Below, in pieces: positions 1 to 8,760 of a stretch of DNA of 64,000 bases. Under the pieces are notes generated by a model, which saw only the letters and a program-made list of their open reading frames with translations, was not told where the DNA came from and did not search any database. The stretch comes from Burkholderia lata. GTDB lineage: Bacteria; Pseudomonadota; Gammaproteobacteria; Burkholderiales; Burkholderiaceae. Made by a program: the position numbers and the translations under genes. Every line of letters begins with the position of its first letter. The first letter of the stretch is position 1. The DNA lies in NCBI RefSeq assembly GCF_902499335.1, contig NZ_CABVQK010000021.1:1-64000 (forward strand), read 5' to 3'.

Positions 1-202
1 CCCCTTCCGCGCCGCGTTTCCGTTAGCGCGAAAGAGGCGTGATTGTAGGCAGGCTCTTCGATCTGCGCAAGGGGTTTGAAGCAACTTTTTTACAAAAGCT
101 GCAATTCGACCGGCCAGCCATGCATCGGCACGAGACCGCTTATGGTGCAAAGAACGGACTAGAATGTGAGGTTCTTCGCCTCTTTCTATATACGTCTTTA
201 AT

Positions 203-1420
203 ATGCGCCAGCGAATCGCCAAACGCCTCCCCCCCGATGCCGACAAACTGGTCGGTCTGTCGCTTGCGCTCTTCGCGTCGGGCAGCCGCATCGAGGATCG
301 CTTCTGGGAAGCGAAGCTCGACGCGCTGCTCGCCAAGATTGTCCGCAACGGCAACCAGACCACGCTCGACGCTGCGCTTGATCATCTTCAGCAGAATCAT
401 CCCGACGCCTACGGCGCGCTCGCCGACATGGCCGAGACGCACAGCGAGTCAATGGTGATCGAGCACGACGGCCAACCGTTCGATGCACTGCTGGTCGCCG
501 TCCCGGTTCTCGCCTGGACGCGCTACATGATTCCGTCAGGCCCGCTCAAGGGTGACGTTGCCGACGCGCTGCGAACGCACCTGCAGGCTCACGTCCTTGC
601 GACCGGCACCCTGGTCGGGCTTGCTCCGTTCCTCTACAGCATCGACCAGTTGCCGCGACACCACGTCGAGACATACCGGCTGGCCCAGCAGCTCGCACAC
701 GCGGCGATCAGCCAGCACACGCCCAAGCTCAGCTTCGGCGACCTGCCCGAAACCTCGCCGATCCTGGCCGACCCGCGCTTCCTGCTCGCCGTCGTCGCCG
801 CGCCCACCGGCGCACCGCTATTCCGCTGGCAGGAAGAAGAAAGCGGCAGCCGGATCGAACGTGGCCAGTGCCTCGAGCAATGGACGGCCCAGGGCGGCCC
901 GAACCTGTCGATCGCCCTGCCCGGCTGCGAGTTCGAATGCCTGCTTCCGGACGCGTACTATTCGGCCTGCCGGGATGCAGACGAACGCGTGCGTCCGCAC
1001 ACGGTGAGAACGGCCATTCGTTATCTTTTCGACACACTTGGTGCAGCACCGCAAGAGCTGCGCGCAGTGGTCGCCGGCTTCGGCGAACGTCGTATCGACG
1101 AGTACCGTGTCGGCTTCACGCGGCGTGCCAGCAACGACGTAATCTACGGCGTCGTGTGGCCGCTCTACGGCCGTGAAAACGGCGACGTGTCGATCGACAG
1201 CGCGACGCTCGAGGGCGAGGCACCGATCGAAGGTCCGGTCGAGGAAATCGTGAGCCTGCTGAAGGAATGCGGCGTAACCGACGTCCGGCGGCACGCGGGC
1301 CGATTCGAACCCGAATATTGCGATGACTGCGGCGTGCCGCTCTACGCGGATCCGCTCGGTGAAATCGTCCACGCGGAAATGCCGGAAGACGCGTCACCTG
1401 CCCAGCCGCACTTCCACTGA
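203..1420 (+). CDS. DUF2863 family protein
   Basis: A 405-residue soluble protein that I recognise as the DUF2863 family of Burkholderia and relatives; its function is unknown. It has no signal peptide or membrane segment. The C-terminus carries a close Cys pair (CDDC near residue 375) and an acidic end. The ATG at 203 has no strong ribosome site but the body reads as a normal GC-rich coding frame. It stands alone: a strong terminator follows and the next gene has its own leader. A TAGAAT hexamer at 160-165 could be its -10 box, but I see no matching -35. The first 200 bases of the window otherwise hold no gene I can support. Confidence 0.8.
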   Translation: MRQRIAKRLPPDADKLVGLSLALFASGSRIEDRFWEAKLDALLAKIVRNGNQTTLDAALDHLQQNHPDAYGALADMAETHSESMVIEHDGQPFDALLVAVPVLAWTRYMIPSGPLKGDVADALRTHLQAHVLATGTLVGLAPFLYSIDQLPRHHVETYRLAQQLAHAAISQHTPKLSFGDLPETSPILADPRFLLAVVAAPTGAPLFRWQEEESGSRIERGQCLEQWTAQGGPNLSIALPGCEFECLLPDAYYSACRDADERVRPHTVRTAIRYLFDTLGAAPQELRAVVAGFGERRIDEYRVGFTRRASNDVIYGVVWPLYGRENGDVSIDSATLEGEAPIEGPVEEIVSLLKECGVTDVRRHAGRFEPEYCDDCGVPLYADPLGEIVHAEMPEDASPAQPHFH

Positions 1421-1453
1421 CCCGTACAACAGGCCCTGACCGCCTGCCCGTCC

Positions 1454-1490
1454 AAAGCCGCTCACGGTTCCCGCCGGAGCGGCTTTTTTC
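1454..1490 (+). terminator. Rho-independent terminator after the DUF2863 gene
   Basis: GC-rich inverted repeat (AGCCGCTC and GAGCGGCT) closed by a short loop and followed by a run of six T. It sits 34 bases past the stop codon. Confidence 0.85.
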
Positions 1491-1630
1491 TTGTCCGCCA
1501 TCCCGCCGCCCGAAATTTCATACTTTTCCTAAGCCTTTCAGCCAAGCAGACATCGTGTAAGGTCTTTGTCATCATCAGACCCAAGGCATGCCAGACGGCA
1601 GATCAATGGCTCACATTACGGAGGTTGAAT

Positions 1631-2467
1631 ATGCGGTTCCTGATGCTCAATTCAGACGCCGAGCGGCGTGACGGACTGAAGGCCCTGTTGCGACAGATCG
1701 ACCGTCACGCCGGCATCAACGATGCGCCCGACAGTTTTCACGCGCGCAGGCTGCTGCGCAACCAGCGTTTCGACCTCGTCGCGATCGACTGGCTCGACGT
1801 CGGCCGGCTCAGCGAACTTCAGGCGCTCTGCAGCGCGTGCTCGCCGACACCCGTCGCCGTCCTGGTCGACGAAACATCTCCGGAAGCCATTCAGCGCTTC
1901 TTCAACTACGGCGTCGCCGGCGTGATCCCGAATTCCACGCGGCCGCACCTGATCGTGCGTGCGCTCGAGATCGTGCTGCTGGGCGGGCACTACATCCCGC
2001 CGATCGCGCTCCGCCTGCTGCCTTCCACGGCTGCGGCGCGCTACGATGCCCATTTCCAGACACTTGCCGGGTCGCTTCCTCGCCGGCCGCCGAGCGGCCT
2101 CTTGTCGCCGCGGCAAGCGCAGATCATGCGCTTCGTCCACATGGGCAGTACCAACAAGATGATCGCCCGTACCCTCGGCATCAGCGAAGGCACCGTCAAG
2201 ATCCACCTCGCCAGCATCTTCCAGCAGCTCGGTGCCGCCAACCGCGCCGCCGCGGTCGCGATCTACAACGGCTGGCTGTCGCCCCACCTCGAGGTGCTGC
2301 TGGCGAACCGCAGTCGCGCGCGCAAGCCGCCCATCGGCGAACACGGCCCGGTTCCGCTGCGTGCGCAACGGAACGACCGCCCGTACCCGTTGCCGGCCTC
2401 GATCGACGGCGCTCAGGACCTGCCGATAGCCGCCGAGCCGCCAGCGCGGTTCCGGCGCGAACGCTAG
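1631..2467 (+). CDS. LuxR/NarL-type response regulator with an atypical receiver
   Basis: DNA-binding regulator of about 278 residues. Residues 1-115 form a receiver-like domain with Asp53 (AIDW) in the phosphoacceptor position. Residues about 159-215 form a typical LuxR HTH (LSPRQAQIMRF, NKMIARTLGISEGTVKIHLASIF). The ATG at 1631 is chosen because GGAGG ends six bases before it; an in-frame TTG at 1625 lies too close to that site. The receiver lacks the usual switch residues: the Ser/Thr after strand 4 reads V-D and the Lys after strand 5 reads Asn101, so classical phosphorylation switching is doubtful. No histidine kinase is adjacent. A long poorly conserved tail follows the HTH. Confidence 0.85.
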   Translation: MRFLMLNSDAERRDGLKALLRQIDRHAGINDAPDSFHARRLLRNQRFDLVAIDWLDVGRLSELQALCSACSPTPVAVLVDETSPEAIQRFFNYGVAGVIPNSTRPHLIVRALEIVLLGGHYIPPIALRLLPSTAAARYDAHFQTLAGSLPRRPPSGLLSPRQAQIMRFVHMGSTNKMIARTLGISEGTVKIHLASIFQQLGAANRAAAVAIYNGWLSPHLEVLLANRSRARKPPIGEHGPVPLRAQRNDRPYPLPASIDGAQDLPIAAEPPARFRRER

Positions 2468-2542
2468 GCAAACAGTCTCGATATTGCGACGGTCGGCGTG
2501 TGCGGATTCCCACCTTTGATGCTCAACGAGTAATATGGACGC

Positions 2543-3217
2543 ATGGGTTTTCTCTTCACACCGCTTCCGCTCTGGGTTGGCATCGGTGGCTGGATCGCCG
2601 CCGTGGGCCTGCTCGCGCTCGCGATCTGGAATCGTCCCTTCGTGCGCCTGCAGGACGCCACGCTCCAGCACGTGTGGCTCGCGCTCGTCACCGCCATTGC
2701 GGTTCTCTGGGCCTCGAATGCGTGGCTCGAAGATGGCATCGTCATGCATCTGCTTGGCGCGACGCTGCTCGTCACACTGTTCGACTGGACACTCGCACTG
2801 ATCGCGATGGGCGCCGTCACGGCGGTCGCCGCGATCATCTTCGACGCGCCCTGGCAGGGCATTGGCCTGACCTATCTGATCTACGGCGCGCTGCCGGTCG
2901 CCGTATCGGCATTGCTGCAACGCGCCGCGCTCGCATGGTTGCCGCACAACCTCGCGTCGTTCATCACCGGTCAGGGATTCCTGTCGCCGGCCATCGCGAT
3001 CGTCGCGGTCGCCGCCGCCGCGGCCGGGGTCCAGCTCGCGCTCGCGGATGGCGTGCCCGTCGTGATTCCGGCCGGCTACCTGCTGAACACCGCGCTGCTT
3101 GCACTCGGCGAAGCATGGTTCACCGGCATGGCGACGGCGCTCATCGCCGTCTATCGCCCCGCATGGGTCACGACCTTCGACGTCCGGCGCTATCGCCTCG
3201 GCGGCCCGCGCGCCTGA
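2543..3217 (+). CDS. Polytopic membrane protein resembling ECF-type permease CbiM
   Basis: A 224-residue protein made almost entirely of hydrophobic helices (about six or seven), including an unbroken Ala/Val segment near residues 150-170. It resembles the predicted membrane proteins annotated in Burkholderia as energy-coupling-factor permeases (CbiM-like). The metal-binding N-terminus of true CbiM (MHI-type) is not present, and no ATPase or cobalt/nickel gene lies nearby, so a transport role is only inferred. It starts 75 bases after the response regulator and may share its transcript. Confidence 0.7.
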   Translation: MGFLFTPLPLWVGIGGWIAAVGLLALAIWNRPFVRLQDATLQHVWLALVTAIAVLWASNAWLEDGIVMHLLGATLLVTLFDWTLALIAMGAVTAVAAIIFDAPWQGIGLTYLIYGALPVAVSALLQRAALAWLPHNLASFITGQGFLSPAIAIVAVAAAAAGVQLALADGVPVVIPAGYLLNTALLALGEAWFTGMATALIAVYRPAWVTTFDVRRYRLGGPRA

Positions 3218-3356
3218 ATTGCCCTCTGGCGGCGGCACCGTCATCACGTGCCGGCAGCCCCTCACGCAGTGCGGCAGAATGCGACATCTACTGCCGCACA
3301 ACTTTTTTACGCTAAGATTGAACTCCGGTTCTTCATCGGGCATCTATACGTGCCCG

Positions 3357-4007
3357 ATGTCTCATTCGCTCCTCACCAATAACCAGATGGACAGCTCTCC
3401 TGCGTCGCTCCGGATTTTCCGGGCGCTCGGCAAGCTGGCAGCCTGTATTGCGGGCCTGTCGCTTGCGCTTCCGACACCGGCATTCGCCGACCTGCTCGAC
3501 CAGCGCTCCGAACTGATCAACAAATTCGTCAATGAAATGCATGCCGATCCGCTTGCCGCCGATTGTGCAGCGCACGGCAGCTTCATCGCCAGCACGTCGT
3601 CTGCCTTCGACCGCGTCGACTTCGCGCCGAACGCATTCGACAGCGGCAACGCGACGATCACGCCATGGAACGACTCGTTCGACCAGGGCAAGCAGCGCGT
3701 AAAGGTCGACAATATCGTCACCGTCGACGGCCTCGGCATCCACAGCGACGGCAGCGACCCGACACCGCTGAAATTCCGATGCGGCTACGTCGGTCAGCAA
3801 ATGCTCGCGTTCAGCTGGAACGACCCGGTTCCGCCGCTGAAGCCGCGCGTCGAGCGCTCCTCTTCCTCGACGAAGAAATTCAAGGGCAAGACGCACCGAG
3901 GCAAGGCAAAGGCATCGAGCCGCACCGGCAGCAAGAAGGCCGTCGCAACGAAAAAGTCGAGCGGCCAGAAGAAGGTCGTGAAGAAGAAAACCGCGAAGAA
4001 GTCCTGA
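3357..4007 (+). CDS. Secreted protein of unknown function with a Lys/Ser-rich tail
   Basis: About 216 residues. The N-terminus carries a hydrophobic segment ending in PTPAFADLL, a probable Sec signal peptide with cleavage after AFA. The exported part has two Cys residues and ends in about 50 residues very rich in Lys, Ser and Thr (KKAVATKKSS, KKVVKKKTAKKS) that resemble histone-H1-like tails. The ATG at 3357 is used; an in-frame ATG at 3387 would shorten the leader and put a more typical length before the hydrophobic core. The frame is open far upstream but that part overlaps the previous gene and is not coding. Function is not recognised. Confidence 0.7.
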   Translation: MSHSLLTNNQMDSSPASLRIFRALGKLAACIAGLSLALPTPAFADLLDQRSELINKFVNEMHADPLAADCAAHGSFIASTSSAFDRVDFAPNAFDSGNATITPWNDSFDQGKQRVKVDNIVTVDGLGIHSDGSDPTPLKFRCGYVGQQMLAFSWNDPVPPLKPRVERSSSSTKKFKGKTHRGKAKASSRTGSKKAVATKKSSGQKKVVKKKTAKKS

Positions 4008-4033
4008 TACGACGAATCGATATCGACAGAAGC

Positions 4034-4072
4034 AAAAAAAGCCGGGGCATCTCAGGATGCCCCGGCTTTTTT
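4034..4072. terminator. Bidirectional terminator between convergent genes
   Basis: Perfect stem AAGCCGGGGCATC / GATGCCCCGGCTT flanked by a run of A on the left and T on the right, so it can end transcription from both the secreted-protein gene and the carboxypeptidase gene. Confidence 0.9.
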
Positions 4073-4090
4073 CATGGAGTGACGCTACGC

Positions 4091-5245
4091 TTACGCGAAC
4101 GTGTCGACGTGCGCGAGGATCGCCGCCAGCATCGCCGCGCCGAGCGCCGCGCTTCGCTCGCCATTCCAGCCGACTCGCTCGTCGGGCAGGTTCGCGTTGT
4201 CCTTGAACGGCATCTCGAGCGTCAGCGACAGGCAGCCGAACTGGTGACCGATGTACTTCGACGCGAGCTTGAGCGCGTCCTCCTTGTACTTGCTGGCCGC
4301 ATAGCCGTGCTCGGTCTGGAAGTCGGGGCTCGCGACCTTGAACGCTTCGATGAACGCGGTCTGCTCCTTGCCCTGCTGCTCGGTAAAGCTCGGCAGCATC
4401 TCCGAACCGGCAACGAACACGTACGGCAGATCCTCGTCGCCGTGAATGTCGAAGAACATGTCGCAGCCGATCGCATGGATCGCGTCGCGCACGGCCAGCA
4501 CCTCGGGGCTGCGCTCGGCATCGGGCGCCATCCACTCGCGGTTCAGGTTCGCGCCCGCCGCATTGGTGCGCAGGTTGCCATGCACGCTGCCGTCCGGGTT
4601 CATGTTCGGGACGATGTGGAACGTCACGCGATCGTACAGCTTGCGCGCGACCGGATCGCCGGCCCAATCACCCCATCCGGCCAGCCGCTTGACGAGCCCT
4701 TCGACGAACCACTCGGCCATCGACTCGCCGGGATGCTGGCGCGCGATGATCCACACCTTCTTCTTCGGCGTGCCGTCGGTTTCCGGCGTGCCGAGCGTCA
4801 GCAGCGACATCGGACGGCCTTCGACCGTGCGGCCGAGTTCGGCGACGCTCGCCTGCGGCAACTGCTGGACAGCACCGAGAAATGCCGCGTGACGCTCTTC
4901 CGAGTACGGTTCGAAATACGCGTAGTAGATGCTGTCGAATTCCGGCGTATGGTCGATGGTCATTGTCTTGCCGTCGAACGTCGTCGGCACGCGGAACCAG
5001 TCGACCCGGTCATAGCTCGCCACCGCGCTGTAATTGCGCCAGCCCGACGGATACGCGCATTCGGCAGCATTCTCAAACGTCATCACGCAGCGCTCGCCGC
5101 GCGCGCCGGTCAAGCGGTAGTAAAACCATTGCGCGAATTCCGAGCGATTGTCGCCACGCACGCGCAGCCGAATCGCATCGGGACTGTCGCACGACACGAC
5201 GTCGATTGCGCCTGCGTCGAAATTGCTGGTGATCGAAAGGGCCAT
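4091..5245 (-). CDS. M14-family zinc carboxypeptidase, cytosolic type
   Basis: 384 residues. An N-terminal beta domain (residues about 1-120) precedes an M14 catalytic domain. Zinc ligands are His171 and Glu174 (RQHPGES) and His268 (FDIHGDED). The substrate-binding ANLNREW lies at about 232-238 and the catalytic Glu at Glu344 (LTLEMPFKD). There is no signal peptide, so it probably acts in the cytoplasm, like other M14 proteins with an N-domain. The start at 5245 is preceded by a clear AAGGAGA; longer readings to 5398 run through non-coding sequence. The natural substrate is not predictable from sequence. Confidence 0.9.
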   Translation of the reverse strand: MALSITSNFDAGAIDVVSCDSPDAIRLRVRGDNRSEFAQWFYYRLTGARGERCVMTFENAAECAYPSGWRNYSAVASYDRVDWFRVPTTFDGKTMTIDHTPEFDSIYYAYFEPYSEERHAAFLGAVQQLPQASVAELGRTVEGRPMSLLTLGTPETDGTPKKKVWIIARQHPGESMAEWFVEGLVKRLAGWGDWAGDPVARKLYDRVTFHIVPNMNPDGSVHGNLRTNAAGANLNREWMAPDAERSPEVLAVRDAIHAIGCDMFFDIHGDEDLPYVFVAGSEMLPSFTEQQGKEQTAFIEAFKVASPDFQTEHGYAASKYKEDALKLASKYIGHQFGCLSLTLEMPFKDNANLPDERVGWNGERSAALGAAMLAAILAHVDTFA

Positions 5246-5333
5246 CTGTCTCTCCTTGGGCGACCGGAACAGGCGGTGTAGCGCTTGCCCGGCCTCATGC
5301 ATGCGCCGGCCGTCTCGTGAACGGCCGGCAGGG

Positions 5334-6116
5334 TCACTCGCCGACTCGCCGGCGATATACGTAATTCGAATCATTCGACGCAGCCGCATCGAACGCATAG
5401 CCTTCCGTCGCGAAATCCTTCAGCGCCTTCGGGTCGGTAATACGGTTCTCGACAATAAAGCGCGCCATCAGGCCGCGCGCACGCTTCGCATGGAAACTGA
5501 TGATCTTGTAACGGCCGCCCTTCCAGTCCTCGAACACCGGCGTGATGACGGGCGCGGCCAGGAGTTTCGGCTTGACCGACTTGAAGTATTCGGTCGATGC
5601 ACAGTTGACCAGCACGCGCGCCGCGCCGCTGCGCGTTTCGAGCTGTTCGTTCAGCGCCCGCGTGATGCGGTCGCCCCAGAACGCGTACAGATCCTTGCCG
5701 CGCGCGTTCGCGAAACGCGTACCCATCTCGAGCCGGTACGGCTGCAGCAGGTCGAGCGGACGCAACAGCCCGTACAGGCCCGACAGCACGCGCACGTGCT
5801 GCTGCGCATAGTCGAGATCGGCGGACGACAGCGATTTGGCGTCGAATCCTTCATATACGTCGCCGTTGAACGCGAGCACGGCCTGTTTCGCGTTCAACGG
5901 CGTAAAGGTCGTCGACCAGTCGGCGTAACGCTGGAAATTCAGGCGCGCGAGCGGATCGGAGATATCCATCAGCGTCGCGATGTCCTGCGGCGACAGCTTG
6001 CGCAGGCCGTCGATCAATTCCGACGCGTCGTCGACGAATGCAGGCTTCGTGTAAGACTGGACGTGCGCGGGCGTATCGTAGTCGAGGGATTTGGCTGGAG
6101 AGAGAACGATTATCAT
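5334..6116 (-). CDS. yaaA: Peroxide stress protein YaaA (DUF328/UPF0246)
   Basis: 260 residues, the usual length. It begins with the family signature MIIVLSPAKSLDY and has the conserved LSGLYGLLRPLD and FISFHAKRARG-type segments. YaaA in E. coli is induced by OxyR and lowers intracellular free iron during peroxide stress, protecting DNA and proteins. It lies 88 bases upstream of the carboxypeptidase gene on the same strand and is divergent from the PIN gene, whose start is 57 bases away. Confidence 0.93.
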   Translation of the reverse strand: MIIVLSPAKSLDYDTPAHVQSYTKPAFVDDASELIDGLRKLSPQDIATLMDISDPLARLNFQRYADWSTTFTPLNAKQAVLAFNGDVYEGFDAKSLSSADLDYAQQHVRVLSGLYGLLRPLDLLQPYRLEMGTRFANARGKDLYAFWGDRITRALNEQLETRSGAARVLVNCASTEYFKSVKPKLLAAPVITPVFEDWKGGRYKIISFHAKRARGLMARFIVENRITDPKALKDFATEGYAFDAAASNDSNYVYRRRVGE

Positions 6117-6173
6117 AGAGGCTCGCTGGCACGCCGTGCCTTGCGGTCAGACGAAAACCACCGATTGTAACGA

Positions 6174-6653
6174 ATGACCCGCTCTCTCGCCCCACACGCC
6201 GCGCATCGCGTCGTGCTCGACTCGAACGTCTGGATCGACATCCTCGTATTCGACGACCCTGCTACGCGCCCGATCCGTGCCGCGCTCGAACGCGGCACGC
6301 TTGCCGCCGTGATCGACGGCCGCTGCCTGACCGAACTCGAGTATGTGCTCGATTATCCGCAGTTCCAGGCACGCGCTGTCGACAAGGCGGCTGCGCTCGC
6401 GACCGTCGCCCGTCTGGCGAGCCTCGTGGAGCCGCCGGCCGTCGACGCCGACGCGCCGCCGCTGCCGAAGTGCAAGGACCGCGACGACCAGAAGTTTCTT
6501 GAACTCGCCCGCGCCGCCCAGGCCGAGTGGCTCGTGTCGAAAGACCGCGCGCTGCTGAAGCTCGCGAAGCGCACCGCACGCGACTTCGGCTTCAGGATCG
6601 CGCAGCCCGCGCCCTTTGCCGAGGCTTGCGCGCTCGACGCCACGCCGGCCTGA
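6174..6653 (+). CDS. PIN-domain protein, putative ribonuclease, solitary
   Basis: 159 residues, single PIN domain. The acidic catalytic set is visible: Asp in VVLDSNVWID near residue 16, Glu in LTELEYVL, Asp in KDRDDQKFLELA, and Asp in LVSKDRALLKL. Most PIN proteins cut RNA, and many are toxins of type II pairs, annotated as putative toxin component of the PIN family. Here no antitoxin-sized frame lies on either side: upstream is yaaA in divergent orientation and downstream, 33 bases on, is an aminotransferase. It is therefore probably a stand-alone housekeeping or degenerate-module nuclease. Confidence 0.85.
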   Translation: MTRSLAPHAAHRVVLDSNVWIDILVFDDPATRPIRAALERGTLAAVIDGRCLTELEYVLDYPQFQARAVDKAAALATVARLASLVEPPAVDADAPPLPKCKDRDDQKFLELARAAQAEWLVSKDRALLKLAKRTARDFGFRIAQPAPFAEACALDATPA

Positions 6654-6686
6654 CGCACGCACCACCACCCGATTTCGACCGTATCG

Positions 6687-7859
6687 ATGAACGCTCCTTC
6701 AGACATGCCAACGACTCCCGTTTTCCCCTCGCGCCTGCCGAACGTCGGCACGACGATCTTCACGGTCATGAGCGCGCTTGCCGCAGAAAAAGGCGCGGTG
6801 AACCTCGGCCAGGGCTTTCCGGATTTCGACTGCGATCCGCGCATCGTCGATGCGGTTGCCGGCGCGATGCGCAACGGACACAACCAGTATCCGCCGATGG
6901 CCGGTGTCGCGCCGCTGCGCGACGCGATCGCGGACAAGATCGCGCAGGTCTATGGCCGGCGCTACGATCCGGCGACCGAAATCACCGTGACGGCCGGCGC
7001 GACGCAGGCGTTGCTGACCGCGATCATGTGCACGGTGCATCCGGGTGATGAAGTGATCGTCGTCGAACCGACCTATGACAGCTACCTGCCGTCGATCGAA
7101 CTCGCGGGCGGCAAGCCCGTGTTCGTCACGCTGGAAGCGCCCGACTACGCGATTCCGTTCGACCGTCTGGCAGCCGCCATCACGCCGAAAACGCGCATGA
7201 TCCTGATCAACACGCCGCATAACCCGACGGGTACCGTGTGGCGCGAGGCGGACATGCGCAAGCTCGAGGAGATCGTGCGCGGCACCAACGTACTGATCCT
7301 GTCCGACGAGGTCTACGAGCACATGGTCTATGACGGCGCGCGCCACGAGAGCGTCGCGCGCTACCCGGAACTCGCCGCGCGCAGCTTCATCGTGTCGAGC
7401 TTCGGCAAGACCTATCACGTGACGGGCTGGAAGGTCGGCTATGTCGCGGCGCCTGCCGCACTGACCGCGGAATTCCGCAAGGTCCACCAGTTCAACGTGT
7501 TCACGGTGAACACACCGATGCAGATCGGGCTCGCCGACTACCTGCGCGACCCGGCGCCGTACCTGACGCTTGCCGACTTCTACCAGAAGAAGCGTGACTT
7601 CTTCCGGGCCGGCCTCGAGCGCACGCGCTTCAAGCTGCTGCCCTGCACCGGCACGTACTTCCAGTGCGTCGATTATTCGGCGATCAGCGACCTGCCGGAA
7701 GCAGAGTTCTCGAAGTGGCTCACGTCGGAGATCGGCGTGGCCGCCATTCCGGTGTCGGCGTTCTATCACGAGCCGCACGAATCGGGCGTCGTCCGGTTCT
7801 GCTTCGCGAAGCAGGAAAGCACGCTCGCGTCCGCGCTCGAACGGCTCGCCCGCCTGTAA
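6687..7859 (+). CDS. ybdL: Class I PLP aminotransferase, methionine aminotransferase type
   Basis: 390 residues, fold-type I aminotransferase. The PLP-binding lysine is Lys241 in SSFGKTYHVTGWKVGY; other signatures are NTPHNPTGTVW and ILSDEVYEH. The overall pattern (NLGQGFPDFDCDP, NGHNQYPPMAG) matches the YbdL/kynurenine-aminotransferase branch that prefers Met, Phe and other aromatic or sulfur amino acids with 2-oxo acids. It starts 33 bases after the PIN gene and probably shares its transcript. It converges on a glutathione transferase gene. Substrate preference is inferred from similarity. Confidence 0.88.
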   Translation: MNAPSDMPTTPVFPSRLPNVGTTIFTVMSALAAEKGAVNLGQGFPDFDCDPRIVDAVAGAMRNGHNQYPPMAGVAPLRDAIADKIAQVYGRRYDPATEITVTAGATQALLTAIMCTVHPGDEVIVVEPTYDSYLPSIELAGGKPVFVTLEAPDYAIPFDRLAAAITPKTRMILINTPHNPTGTVWREADMRKLEEIVRGTNVLILSDEVYEHMVYDGARHESVARYPELAARSFIVSSFGKTYHVTGWKVGYVAAPAALTAEFRKVHQFNVFTVNTPMQIGLADYLRDPAPYLTLADFYQKKRDFFRAGLERTRFKLLPCTGTYFQCVDYSAISDLPEAEFSKWLTSEIGVAAIPVSAFYHEPHESGVVRFCFAKQESTLASALERLARL

Positions 7860-7867
7860 GGCCCGCA

Positions 7868-7888
7868 CGGGCGGCCGCACGCCGCCCG
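7868..7888. terminator. Strong hairpin between convergent genes, possible terminator
   Basis: Eight-base-pair stem CGGGCGGC / GCCGCCCG with a five-base loop lies between the stop codons of the aminotransferase and the glutathione transferase. There is no T run on either side, so an intrinsic terminator role is uncertain. Confidence 0.35.
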
Positions 7889-7901
7889 CCGGGAACCGCG
7901 C

Positions 7902-8558
7902 TTACGATCGCGCGACGCTCGTCGCGTCGATATACGCCTTGCGCTCGGCCGCCACGCGCTGCGCGGCGGGGCGCTCGCCCACCTTCTTCGCGTGCGCCTT
8001 CCAGTCGATGCCTGCGTCGAGCAGGAAATCGCGTCCGAATATGGCCTTCGTCGCCATGCCGATAACCGGTAGATGGACCCACGCGGCGATGTCCGCGAGG
8101 CTGAACGATTCGCCGAGCACATACGGCGAAAACTGCGTCATCTGCTTGAACGCCTCGATCGCGCGCGGCAGGCGCTTCTCGACGTGCGCCTTCATCCCGT
8201 CGCTGACCTTGCCGCCGAAAAACGCTTCGGTATAGACCTCGCGTGCCATCCATTCGAGATACAGCTCGAGCGTCTCGATCAGTTCGCGCACCTTCGCGCC
8301 TGCAAACGGGCTGGCCGGAAAAATGCCTTTCTCGGGATAGCGCGCGGCCAGGTACTCGATGATCACCTGCGACTCGAACAGCGCGCCTTCTTCGGTCTTC
8401 AGAAACGGAATCTTGCCGAGCGGCGAATCGACGAGCTGCGCCGGATCGCTGATCGGCAAACCGCATACCGACTCCTCGAACGGAATGTCGTGCTCGAGCA
8501 GGACGAACTTCACCTTGTTGTAATAGTTGGACAACGGAATACCGCACAGCTGTAGCAT
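7902..8558 (-). CDS. Glutathione S-transferase family protein
   Basis: 218 residues. The N-terminal thioredoxin-like domain (about 1-80) shows the cis-Pro segment GKIPFL and the glutathione-binding motif ESQVIIEYL. The C-terminal all-helical domain carries SFSLADIAAWVH, the usual N-capping motif. The likely role is glutathione conjugation or reduction of an unknown substrate. Its upstream region faces the enoyl-CoA hydratase gene and contains a 14-base palindrome. Confidence 0.88.
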   Translation of the reverse strand: MLQLCGIPLSNYYNKVKFVLLEHDIPFEESVCGLPISDPAQLVDSPLGKIPFLKTEEGALFESQVIIEYLAARYPEKGIFPASPFAGAKVRELIETLELYLEWMAREVYTEAFFGGKVSDGMKAHVEKRLPRAIEAFKQMTQFSPYVLGESFSLADIAAWVHLPVIGMATKAIFGRDFLLDAGIDWKAHAKKVGERPAAQRVAAERKAYIDATSVARS

Positions 8559-8627
8559 CGGAGTCTCCTTCCTTGCTGAAGCGCGGCCGCATCGACGCCG
8601 GCCGCATCGGGATTCATCGCGCTGAAA

Positions 8628-8641
8628 AGCACGTTCGTGCT
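8628..8641. promoter_or_regulatory. Perfect palindrome in a divergent intergenic region, candidate operator
   Basis: AGCACGTTCGTGCT is a perfect inverted repeat of six bases with a two-base centre. It is the clearest symmetric site between the divergent glutathione transferase (start 8558) and enoyl-CoA hydratase (start 8761) genes. The binding protein is unknown; no regulator gene is adjacent. Confidence 0.4.
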
Positions 8642-8760
8642 AGTCTAAAGCAAGTTTTGCGTTCGTCACGACAACAATACATCCGCTACGACATCGGCCG
8701 CATCCGCGCACGCGATGCGCTCGCCGCCGCAGCCCCGCCATCCGATGGAGACACGCTCGC

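Noticed and set aside
1..202. A gene at the left edge
   Set aside because: Short frames on both strands here overlap each other or the DUF2863 gene, have no ribosome sites and no recognisable product.
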